A DNA stretch of 64,000 bases from Capsicum annuum (Eukaryota; Streptophyta; Magnoliopsida; Solanales; Solanaceae), in contig NC_061111.1 of the NCBI RefSeq assembly GCF_002878395.1, positions 21,143,908-21,207,907 on the forward strand, written 5' to 3'. Shown piece by piece: positions 37,085 to 48,600 of the stretch. The notes under the pieces are model-generated. The model was not told the DNA's origin, ran no database searches, and worked only from the letters and a program-made list of their open reading frames with translations. Numbering within the stretch: the stretch's first letter is position 1; every line of letters begins with the position of its first letter. A program made the translations under genes and the position numbers.

Positions 37085-37773
37085 TAAAAAAATTGATAAC
37101 AAGTAAATTAAAACAGATTGTGTGTCAGCCAAAATATATCTAACAAGTAAATTTGAAATAAGGGACTATATAACAAGCAAATCTTACCAAAAACTTAGTA
37201 GACTTTTGGTCATAAGATTTTATTTATTTTTTAAAAAAATTATTTTACTTCACTGGAAAAAGTGAAAATAATAATGTTTGACTATAAAAAATATATTACT
37301 TTAGTAAAATTTATTTTTAAAAATTAAAAATTAGTAAAACTTATTTTTATTTTATTCACTCTTACTGACACAAAATCTTAAAAATAATTCTAATTTATAT
37401 TTAGAATCAAACACAATATCAATTCCTAACTCTAAAAAAAATTGGGTAGACAACATAAATCCCCTACCTATTGAAACTAATTACATAAAATTCCTTCTAG
37501 TTTTTTCTTTCCCGAATTTTGCAAATATACTCATACATTTGGTTGCCCATCATACATAGCTCGAATGTATGATAAAACAGTTAATCCTATATTTAAGGTA
37601 AGATGATAAAACATAATCCCCTACAGTTATGGAAAGAGTAATTAGATAAAATCTTTTATTCCCTTAAATAAAGCCATTAATTACCTATAATTATGTTTTG
37701 TATGATTAAATAAAATAACTGAAATTTAAATTAAAAAACTCTTAAACATCACTATTAGTTTTCCTAATTTTTA
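37085..37773. other. AT-rich intergenic stretch
   Basis: No frame, RNA gene or element end is seen. Short phrases such as AACAAGTAAATT repeat, but no unit could be defined. Confidence 0.5.
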
Positions 37774-38034
37774 ATGACGTTTTTGAAAGAAAAAAAAGTT
37801 GTCTTCGTCTTTGTTCAATTCTCGGGAAAAAAAAATATGAACATCCCCATATTATTGCGTCATTTCGAAATTTGGGAGTTGAAAATCATTTATCAATTCT
37901 ATAAAAGTGATGCAATTATTATTTTGGAAAGTATTAACTTTTGGAAATTGATTGCTACGATCGCGATGAAATTGAATATTAACGAAGTTCGTAAAAAAAT
38001 TGAAGTAAAATACAAAACAATTTCACATGTATGA
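37774..38034 (+). pseudogene. possible MULE transposase N-terminal fragment
   Basis: The 86-codon frame contains LLRHFEIWELKIIYQFYKSD, then a Trp and KLNINEVRKKIEVKY. The layout resembles the plant-specific N-terminal region of MuDR/MULE transposases (target phrase, aromatic, then a leucine-rich segment before an arginine-lysine stretch). It stops right before the tandem repeats and no catalytic domain follows. The assignment is from pattern memory only. Confidence 0.35.
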
Positions 38035-38780
38035 GGGCAACTTATACATTTAAAAAATAAATTGCAGTAATGTATAATGTCATACTACACATCTAAATTT
38101 TTCACCTTAAACATGTATGACCTATATATCTTGACGGAAGGTATAGTGAAAATTTATACAAAAATAAGACTTTCTAACTGTATAATACCACATAAAGCAT
38201 AAAATGCATCTTATAAGGACTTTTAATATATAACATATTAAAATATATATATCTTCAAGTTATATTATACATTAGAATAAGTATAAGGGCAACTTATACA
38301 TTTAAAAAATAAACTACTGTAATGTATGATGTCATATTACACATCTAAATTTTTTACTTTAAACATGTATGACCTATAAGTTTGACAGAAGGTATAATGG
38401 AAAATTATACAAAAATAAGTCTTTTTAACTATAAAATACAACATAAAACATAACTAGTGTAATAAGAACTTCTAATGTATAACATATTGAAGATAGATAT
38501 CATTAGACTTATATTATACATTAGTCTTCCAAAATAACTAATGTATAATACCTGATATATTATATCTTATACTTTCAAATAAAAACTTCAGGAATGTATA
38601 GTGTTACACCATACATATAAAATATTAACATTATACATTATTTATCTATAAACTTGTCAGAATGTATAATGTAACCTTATACAAAATTCATAGATTATAA
38701 TAGTATAATTCGACTAATTACAAAAACAGCCTCTTCTATATATACAAAAGCTTACATTATACATAAGTGTGTTAAATAAA
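38035..38780. repeat. ~250-bp tandem repeat, about three units
   Basis: GGGCAACTTATACATTTAAA at 38034 recurs at 38286, and the two units align over about 245 bp. A third, diverged unit runs from about 38526 to 38780. All units are rich in TGTATAATG and ATACATTA phrases. There is no coding frame. Confidence 0.75.
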
Positions 38781-39133
38781 GTAATGTATAATGTATAAAA
38801 TCTACATCTTTGGACACGATGACAAGTAATTTTTTTTCATCGTAGCAAATCACTTATTCTTTTGAGTAGCCTCTATGTACAAATTGCAGTTATCTTTGCA
38901 ACCACAAAGCTAGTCTGTTTCAACAAAAAACAAACATAAAGTTAGACAAAATACTGAAACATATAAAATAGAATCTTTGAAACATAAAGTTAGATCCAAG
39001 AATATTGGAAGAATTTGATATTACAAAATAGAATCTTTGAAAGAGTATTAAAGAAATCTAAAACGGAGCAAGATCATTTCTTTTCAAAAATAGAATAATA
39101 TAAACAAACATTAAATAATCGAATAATTAGGAT

Positions 39134-39421
39134 TTAGATTCTTACGGAAGATTGAGTAAGTGATTTTGTTGATTCAATTGTTTGAATAAACGTCGTTGTG
39201 CTCTGTTCACAAGATTCATTTTCCATGGCATGTTCCACCCTTTTATGCTCTGATGATGATGATGATGACCCAATTGAGATTTTTCGAAGCTTCTGATAAT
39301 TTGTCACCATTTTTTTTACCTTTGTTTTCTCAAACAAGTCCATGACTTTTTGATTTGGTGAAGTTAAAATAATAATAATAATAATAATGAATGAATGAAT
39401 GAATGAAATCAATAAGTTCAA
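39134..39421 (-). other. uncertain 95-codon frame
   Basis: The minus-strand frame begins with a microsatellite-derived Ile-rich segment, followed by MDLFEKTKVKKMVTNYQKL, a Ser run, and a Thr/Ser-rich end. A GTAAGAATC donor-like site follows at about 39148. It is not recognised. It may be one exon of a captured gene or chance. Confidence 0.25.
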
Positions 39422-39844
39422 TTAATGTTTGAAAACTTACAATGATAAACTCTAAGGGTCCATTTAGCCATGAATTTTTTTTTCTTTTTTCTGAAATTTA
39501 TTTTCGGAGTTGGAAATTGTGGTGTTTGGCCATGAAAATTCGGAAAATAATTTCGAAAATTTTTTCTGAAAAGGGAAAATAGTTTTTTGGGGTTTTCACA
39601 ATTTTTCAACTCCTATTCCAACTTTTATTATTATTACATATAACCTCTATCTTTTAGATTTTTACATAAAACTCTCCTTATAACATTACTTTTTCGATAT
39701 TACGTGTATAACAGTTTTAAAAAATAAGATAATTATAATTTCAAACTAAATGCTATCCTAATTAATATATATCTTTTTTTCTCTCTCATCATTATTTTTC
39801 TCCCTTATTTAAGACATTATTTTACTGCTAATGATCCTAATTAC

Positions 39845-39845
<1 letters not shown>

Positions 39846-39890
<45 letters not shown>

Positions 39891-39891
39891 T
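39846..39891. repeat. (AAT)n microsatellite
   Basis: About 15 trinucleotide units inside the MITE-like element. Confidence 0.95.
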
Positions 39892-40025
39892 TTTTATTAT
39901 GATACGGACGTTTAAGGAATCATAGTCGTGTAATTAATAATGGATAATCGTTTTCTATATTTATGGAATTAATAAAGTTGTAGCAGATTAGTTTACCACT
40001 GCCACAAATTATTCTCATTTTTAAT

Positions 40026-40029
<4 letters not shown>

Positions 40030-40073
<44 letters not shown>
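40030..40073. repeat. (TA)n microsatellite
   Basis: About 21 dinucleotide units inside the MITE-like element, left of the Helitron. Confidence 0.95.
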
Positions 40074-40077
<4 letters not shown>

Positions 40078-40504
40078 TACATCTTTATTATACTGTTCAA
40101 ATATAAATAGTTTATACCATATATATGCTAAAAATATAAATCGGTGATACATATTTTTCATAAAAAAATATGTCCAATTTAACAAATTTATACCTTAAAC
40201 TGCAACTGCTACCTCTATATACCATAATACTAGGTATCTTTATACACAAAGTATTATATTTATACCCATAAATATATAGAGTATTATATTTATAACATAA
40301 ATATATAAAGTATGTTATATATAAAGTTTATACCATGTATATACCATATACACACATATATAAATACTAGTTTAGGTGTACGCGCCTTGTGCGTGTACCT
40401 AACTTTAATAAGTTCAAACATTACACTAAATGTTTAAATAATAAAAATGAATATAATAATTAAATTTAATATCTTTTGAGTATGTAAAGATGGAGAATTT
40501 ATTA

Positions 40505-41077
40505 AACCTAACCTTTATCAAATATATTTTTAAAAGTCGATCGGCATTCATCTACCAGCTGTCAATTGTAACAAAATAATACAATGATAGAGACATCAAC
40601 ATAATATAATTAAATCTAATCTTTACACATAAGAATCTTCTCAAAGTCGTCCGACAATCATCTATCACCTGTAAATAATAACAAAACAATACGATAATAG
40701 AGATATCAAAATAATAAAACTAAACCTAACCTTTACATAAAAAAATTTCTCAAAGCTGACCAACATTTATTATTACCCGTAAACTTCAACAAAATAATAC
40801 GATAAAAGTGATATCAAAACAATACAATTAAACTTAAATTTTACGCACAAAAAATTTCCAAAGTTGATCGAAATTCATCTACAAACTGTAAAGTACCATA
40901 AAATAATAAAATAATAGATACAATTAAACCTAACTTTCACCTAAAAAAATTCCAAAGCCGACTCACATTCATCTAGTATCTATAAATTAAAATAAAATAA
41001 TAAGATATGAAGATATCAAAACAATACAATTAAACCTAACCCTTATACAATAAATTCTTCAAAGCCAACCGATATTC

Positions 41078-41082
<5 letters not shown>
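40505..41082. repeat. ~110-bp minisatellite within the Helitron
   Basis: Units of about 100-120 bp recur, each with an AAAGTCGACC-like block, CATTCATCTA, CTGTAAA, AACAAAATAATACGATA, ATATCAAAACAATACAATTAAA and CCTAACCTTTACA. About five units are visible and they are well diverged. Confidence 0.7.

Positions 41083-41145
<63 letters not shown>
41083..41145. repeat. (TA)n microsatellite
   Basis: About 31 dinucleotide units, the longest such run in the window, within the Helitron. Confidence 0.95.
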
Positions 41146-41148
<3 letters not shown>

Positions 41149-42310
41149 GAACTATATTACGTTGACAAGAATAGTGAATAAGTTGAGGGTTAGAAAACCA
41201 AGCATCTAGACATGCAATCAAATCAAGTTAGATGAACATCAATCACATTCTCCAACTAGGCAAACAGATTTGTTCTCTATAGTTTAACGTACATCTCAAT
41301 ATTTATAAAAGTATTTCCTTAATCAATAGAGTCCTATTTTAGGAGTATTTTTCTAATTGAACAGCAGAAAAAAAAATATTAATTAATTTTACTACCATAT
41401 ATTTTAGGAGTTCCATATATTTTAGGAAGTCTAGTAGAAAGAAAAATATTAATTAATTCTCATACCAAATATTTTAGTAGTCTCATATATTTTAGGAAGT
41501 TTAGTTAATATAATAAAAAATAATTAAATAAGAAATAAAAAAACCAGTGAAAAGACAGTTTTGTCTAAAGAAGAGTCTTTTAATTAAAGGGAAAAAATTC
41601 AATCACTTTTCTAAGGATCTTCACACTTTTAATATATTATAGATTATAGATTATAGATATAGATTATAAATTATACATACAATGTATAAAGAAACATACT
41701 ACGCATATTTATATATTTATGGTATATGATATAATATACCATAAATACGCAAAGTATATTTTACATAGAAATAATTTTTTCACACACAGTAAAATCTTTC
41801 ATGTATAGCAAAATTAAAGAAATAAATTAGCGGCATCCTAAACTTTAATAACAACTTATCATTTCCTATTTTTTAGGAACGGAAAATAAAGAAAATAAAT
41901 TTCTGAAAAAATAAATTTGTTTGAAAGATAATATTTGTTACCTAAAAAATAGGAAGCAGTGATCTGATAATATAACATCCATATTTAAAATTTTCAAATA
42001 TGAAAAAACAACTATTAATGTAAATATTATATATGTCATAATTGAGATTCATTAATTATGGTCATGTATATGTAATTATTTTTATAAAAGTGGTTAATTG
42101 TGTTCTTTTTCCGTTTAGTAGGTAAATTTTAGTTAGATGATTTTGATAGTTTGTAAAAGTTGGGACATAAAATCATATTTTTAAAAAAAATCAAAAGTGA
42201 AAAAGAAATTCAAAAAAGACATGACCAAATACAATTTCAACTCCAATTTTAACTCCAGCTTTAACTTCAACTTTGGAAAATTTTAGTTTTCATGGCCAAA
42301 CGGCTACTAA

Positions 42311-42649
42311 GTATGATTGTTTGATTTTAGATGTGAAAAAAAAATTGAATAATGAAGGATAAAGTGATTTGTAATGGGAGAGAAAAAAGGAAGAGAAAGG
42401 CGGCTTTTTTTTGATGTATAATATTAAGAAAATAGAAATTATCAAATTTTTTTTTTTTGTAATTATTTTGAAATTTGTGTAAATATTTTAGTAATTTAGT
42501 ATTTAATATAATTACTTGTGTATATAGATAATTTTTAGGAAAAATTTAATTATTTTGGTGGCGAAACGGGGCCTTAAACAGGCCTGCCAAATCAAAAAAA
42601 GGTAAAGCGCGCGCGTAAAAGGTCCAATGAGAAAAAAAAACTTTTGGGA
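42311..42649 (+). promoter_or_regulatory. SUV2 upstream region
   Basis: Only about 340 bp separate the MITE-like element from the first ATG. The stretch is AT-rich except for GCGCGCGCG near 42607-42615. No clear TATA box is seen. The core promoter and 5' leader must lie here or inside the transposon copy. Confidence 0.4.
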
Positions 42650-45600
42650 ATGGAAGGAGCAGCAATGGCGAGCGCGGGTTTTGACGATGAGTGGGACGCC
42701 GATTTCGTGGACCAGCTTGTTCAAGCTGAAGAACATGCCTTAGCCATCTCCACCCAGAAATCCTTTCCACCTCCACAACCACCGCCGCCGCAGCAGTTAT
42801 TATATTCGGCGGCGTCCTACGACGTCGGAGGTAGCTTTTCGCCTCCGCGAGATTTGTCTCAGAGAGTAGTTCCCCAAGTACCTAGAGGTTTCAATCACTC
42901 GTTGGATTTCTCCGCTTTCTCCGGTAATGCCGGGTCGGCTCTTCCTGTCAGCGGGGCCCACAATGCTAGAGATCAAGAGATTGATAAGTTGAAGGTGAGA
43001 AAAATGCTACTACTATGCAATTAATATTACATGTAATGGTTAACAACACTCTTAAAAAGGTATTCTGATTTGGGCTATCAGTTGTGCGAGTTTCTTATTC
43101 CATGGTTCAGGTGGGAAAAAGTAAGTGAACAATTGATAGTTAAGGTGTGTTTTGATAAATAGTTGGTGATAGGTTAGAAAACTCACGCACGTGACAGTTC
43201 GGGTATGAAAATGCTAGTATGTAATTGATGTTGCAGTTAATGGCTAAAAACACACATAAAGTATTTTGATTTTTCGAGTTTCATACATGAAGTGTAAGTG
43301 TATAACCAACTATTTGTCAAAAGCACACCCTAAGTATCAATTGTTCATTTTTCCTACCGGAATGATGGTGATGTTTCAGGTAGCAAAAGTGAACGATAAT
43401 AGTTGGTTATAGTTCAGGTCTGGTATGGAATTTAAAAAATCGTGGTACTTTAGTTGTGTTTTTGACCCTTCACTCCTATCATTAATACGAAGGAATGAAG
43501 TATTCATTCTCTGACCAATTGGCTGGGCACTGCACTACTTTTGCCTGCCTATTTTTTGTATTCTAGAATGTTCTTTGAATGGATTGGTTTAGTAGTCCTT
43601 TTTTCCCCTTCTAATTGTTATTGATATATATATTTTTTTTTGATTGCAGAGGGAGCTTGAAAGAATATCAGAGCAGCGGAATCGTCTGGTACTTCATATA
43701 CCCTACCCACAAGGCCCACATGTATGCTGTATAAAATTTGAACTTTTGGAGTTCTGAAATTGAAATTGTCTTTATAGGGTTTCTATGTGAACTTAAGAGG
43801 CATAAAAGTATCCGGTAATTGAGTTGCAGTTGCTTTTATATGTTATGGGGATAAATAAACAACTTCACGCAAGGCAGAAATCTTGAACTTGAGTGCTTGA
43901 CCTCATTGAAGAAACTTTTTCAATTTGAAGCCCCACATTGTGTTCTACTATTTGTTTAGCTGGTTCCATTTGGATTATCTCTGATTCAGCTCACTTGACT
44001 TAGCATACTTTACACTGGGCTTGCCTTGATGGATAATCCTTGTTTGCATGACATTGACATTGAGTAGGTGCTGAATACTTATGTGTAGTGGTGTTATGGC
44101 TTAAGTGGTCTTCAATGCATTTCTGATGAAACTTCTCAGTAAGATAATGATCTTTTGCACCTCTTCAGGAGCAAGAGTGCATTGAGCTCAGAAATGGAAG
44201 AGATAAGAAAAAGAAGGGGCTTAAGTTTGATTCTCAGAAGATTGTGAACATGTAAGTGCCTAGTAGAATTTGTTTGTGGCCGGTAGTTGCAGGAAACTTT
44301 GGTTGTGGTGCTCTTCCTCTAGGGAAAACCTATATCTCATACATAACAAAAGTTGACCAGAATTTTCTAAATTAAGGTATGTACCACATAAGATAATAAG
44401 GTGATAGCCTAATCTGACAAGCAATAATAGACATTTTCTTTACTTTAATCTGCTAAAGATTCCTTTTTTTCCCTCTGTCAAAACTGCATGCAAGATCTTA
44501 TAAGTACTCCTTAACCTATATTATTCATAATGTTATTGCTTGCAACCGTCCTTTAGTCTCATTTTTGTTGCAAGTTATGTTATCTTTTTGATTGTTTCTA
44601 TTTCACTTAGACTGTACCTAGTTAATCTGCACTATTGAGATAGTACCTAAATGGAAGTGAATTCCATCTACAAAAAGAGTTAGTTTTAATAACTTCTATA
44701 ATTTCGTAAAATGAAAATTTGTCATTTCTTCTCACCTTTTGTCCTGCTAAAGAACCTCTTTTCAATTTGACATTATTCCAATCTCTTTACCACATTGACG
44801 TGGCACGTTACAAAGAAGGTGTAATGCATGGATATATTTCAGAGGGTAGAGATTTACATATTATCTCCAAATTTTAATTTAACAATGAAGATGACATTTT
44901 GGCACAATAAATCTTGACGAATAAAATGTAAAAAGTGTTAAAATTTCATTTAAGAAGGTTTTGGTAGAAAAGATATGAAATTTATTTATCAGAGTCAGTA
45001 AAGTCTTTCTCTAAGGTTCTTTTGAATCAAAATTGGTACAAAGATTTTTCTTTGTGACCAACCATGCTCACACGAGTACAACCTACTGCAGTTGACAATT
45101 TGAGTGCCAAACTTTTTGAAGCTATGCTGGTCCTTTTCAAATTTTATAAAAAAATTGCATGTATTGTGTGTTTAGGGAGGAATTTTGTGATGCAAGAACA
45201 ACATCATGTTCTTTCTCATGCTTTTCGGTGATACTTTTAACTTGTCAGTTGGACACTAAAAGGGAAGTAGAAGAAATTTAGTGATGGTTGCTTTGTGCAT
45301 TGTGTTAAAGTTGAAGACACCATAACATTGAAGAAATTCTTATCTTTGCGAATATGCTTTTTTGAATTGTATATTTTTTGATTGCTAATTTCCTCTTCCA
45401 TTTAATTTGACTTTTGTGCATCTATGTTTTTGTGTAATGAGAATGATTAGGTTTTAAGTTTCAACTGTCATGATTTGTTTGCACTACAAATGAGGTTAAT
45501 CTTGTGTTAAAATTACCGTCTCCTCTGTGTTTACAGTAATACAGATTTGGGTATCAACATCCAAGGAGACCACATCAAATCTCTGGAACTCCAAAACGCG

Positions 45601-48600
45601 CGCTCCATGAATGACCATATTGGCTCTAGCACAAAAGTCGGTTAGTTCAAACTGGGATGTAGAAATAAAATCAATTATTTGTTGTGGTTCCTGAAAATGA
45701 GTTCCTTCCTGTCTGCTCAACCATTCTTCCCTGCATGCTGAATCATAGGTACAATATCCTCTAAGGATGTCGGGATCCAGACTGAAAGACATGATGAATC
45801 TATCAGTTTATCATCTGAAAGCAAATTATCTGATACTTTTTGCCGTAGAAACAAGTTGTTGGATGCATGGAGCTCGTCTAGTGGCCAAAGATTAGGAAGG
45901 CTTCTCATTTCGAAGTTGTATTCAACATGTGAAGTTGATTTCCGTGTCCTTTCTGGATACCTGAACATGAGTTTTCCCTTAAGGACAAGTACGGAGTCAA
46001 ATATTTCTTTTAAGGATAATCTGCAGTATACTCATTCTGATGAGAGTGCAAAAGTGTCTCATCTTTTCTCTGTATTGACCAAGGTATATGCATTAAGTGA
46101 TATATCTTTTTACTGTGACTACACTTCACCTTCAGGTTCCAGCTTTTGATTATTTTGATTCTCTAGATGTGCATACTAACAATCATTAACCAGACGATAG
46201 ATCTCTCTCAATGTCTCAGATTGTTCTTTTGTATGAATTGGTATTCCTTATGTCTGTTGCTCATTCCCTATTTACCTTCAACTCAACTAGGAAAAAGGAA
46301 GTGAAGTGACTGAAATTTAAGACTTTTCTTATTTTCACTTGCTTGAACCTTCACCTCATATTCTGCTTGACACTTGCTTTGGTCATGCATTTAAATTAAA
46401 GGAAATTGCTCTCTTAAGAGACAGTTAGATGATATTGCTGTGTTGGGTTGCATGTAGGAGTCAAAACTAATAAAGAGTTAATGATAAAAATTGAAATCAA
46501 AGTTAAAACTTGTTAAAAAATTTAAGGTATTGTATTTAAGGATTATAACAAAATTATAGGTTTACATTATTGTAACATAGAATTATTTTATCAGAAACCT
46601 TCCAGTTGATTTTGAAGGTTTGATATGCTTATAATTATTAAGAATGCTTTTTATCAAGTGTTTTTATAATACAATAAAGCAAAAGTATAAATGACTATAT
46701 GAGTTAAAATGTTTACATTTCTACTATGATGTTTCGGTAAATTTGACCTGGATGAGTTGTCAAGTCATATTTACCAATTCTGGTTTTAGTGACAATTCAA
46801 ATTATTTGCCCTCCCCTGTTGCATTTTAAGTGGCGCTTTGGTTTTGAATCACTAGTTTAATGTATTTGATTCATAAAGATTAACAAGCAAGTTTATCTTC
46901 TATCCATTTTGTTCTTTCTTTTCTTTTTTTAGTTTTTTTTTCTTGGAATCTTGCAGAATAACTTCTTCTAAATTCCTTTTCTGATGTGGAAAAAATGGAA
47001 GAGTACTAATTAACATTTGAAGTGAGAATTATTCTTGTACATGAAGTGAGTATCATTCTTGTAATTTACAGATAAAATATTAGTAACAATAACAGGCATG
47101 GTTCAATCCTAACTAGTTGTGGTTGGCTATGTGAATCTACTCTATCCATTTCACTTGATTTGGACCCACTTCCATTATTCAATAAATTGGTGGTCACTTA
47201 ATTAGAGGGCCTTTCCCGGAGAAGCTTCCATTCTAGAAGCGGTAGCTTCCCACCTTCCTCGGGGCGAGAAGTTCCCTTCCCTTTTCTAAAATGCCTGAGT
47301 GGTCTGCTTAGCAAACGTACAAAGTGGACAAAAGTTTGGCTGACCCTCTTCTTCCCATTGAGGTTGGGTTGACCCAGAAGTACAGTAAGAAGGAATGGAA
47401 CCACTGTACAGTCGTCTTTGCCCAAGTGTGAACTGCAGATGACTGACTTTGGAAGCGAAACACGAACCTATTTCCACTATTTCGGGTTCTTATTGAGCAT
47501 AGTGAAATCAAGGCTGATGATAAAGTCAGCGAAGTTTCCATGGTGTTCTACCTTTTCGTAGCCTCGGTCCACAGTGGAAGGCTCCGCACCTGAGCCTCGT
47601 TACTTAGCTGAAGTGTAAGGTGTAAGTGAAGAAAATAGAAGAGATGAAGTCTGTCCCTTAGCCTAGTCTAACATCATATGAAAGGGGTTCAAGGTCCAAT
47701 TATGAAACCCTTGAAAAAATAAGATGAATCAAAATCTACCTGCTACACCAAAACTTGGTGCAAAGAACCAACCATACTGACCTATGGATAAATCACAAAT
47801 ACATAAACAAAAACAACAATTGGACCAGAGAATGCAATAGCATTATAAGGTCTCAATTGAATTGATCGAGCAAGCTTGAATTGACGTAACAGGAAACCTA
47901 TTAGGCCAAAAGCTCCATGGAGAGCAACAGAAGTCCACAGACCCCCCAATTGACACCAACGAGTAAAATCTCCTTGTGCTTCACAGGACCCCATAGTAAC
48001 AACAACGAATGTGCTTCGGGTATTATTTTATTCAATGTTTGTTCAATTACTCTTTTACCTGCAAATGCAATGTAGGCATTGGGTTCGGCAATAATGCTAT
48101 CCCCCAACATACTAAAACTAGCTGTCACTTCACCAGTTGTCGGAGATGTTCTGGGAAAGCCTGATACAACTCTTGTAAAGCCCGATACAAAGAAGATAGA
48201 GAGAATCCACATGCCATATGCAGTGAGTTTCTTAGTGGTAAGGGAGAAGCAAACGGTTTTTGATCATTTTATTGACGAGGTATTCAATGAAAGCTGAGAT
48301 GGGGTTGGTGTGAAGAGTCAACTATTACCCTACTTTTATTATTACTTAGAAGAATGGCCTTGTATACTCCTAACAAGGCCATTCTCGCTCTACCTGGATA
48401 GCGGCATCTGAAAGCATATCTCGAGGACGCCCTAAAGCGCTCATGTTATTATTATGAATATACAAACCAAAACTGTGAAAGCCTAGAAATATACATGCTC
48501 GGTTGAGACGGGATATGATTGTGTCATGATGCCTAAGGACATGATTTAATAGATCGTTGTACCGAGTAGTTGGATCATAATCTCTTACCATAAAAATGGT

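Larger units (their letters stand above)
40367..41643 (-). mobile_element. non-autonomous Helitron (1.28 kb)
   Basis: On the minus strand the element starts TCTATAATATATTAAAAGTG at 41643 after an A. It ends with a hairpin (GTACACGCACAAGGCGCGTAC), a short spacer and CTAG at 40370-40367, followed by T. This is the full Helitron signature: TC start, hairpin, CTRR end, A/T target. It encodes no Rep or helicase. The interior holds about five degenerate ~110-bp units and a (TA)n run. The ends match the blocks in the region 21847-25081, so the same family occurs twice here. Confidence 0.75.
39452..42310. mobile_element. MITE-like element, copy 2, split by a Helitron
   Basis: The left end CTAAGGGTCCATTTAGCCAT (39452) and the right end, whose reverse complement reads CTTAGTAGCCGTTTGGCCAT (42310), form imperfect terminal inverted repeats. 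Internal blocks match copy 1 at 36390-37084. Without the Helitron at 40367-41643 and the microsatellites it would be about 1.5 kb. It ends 340 bp before the SUV2 start codon. Confidence 0.6.

Noticed and set aside
40505..41082. CRISPR-like array
   Set aside because: Units are ~110 bp, diverged and contiguous with no conserved spacers, in a plant Helitron. It is a minisatellite.
42644..42649. Start of SUV2 at a TTG codon
   Set aside because: A plant nuclear gene is expected to start at ATG; the first in-frame ATG is at 42650.
45496..45968. Minus-strand frames of 83-98 codons
   Set aside because: They are antisense shadows of SUV2 exons 4 and 5.
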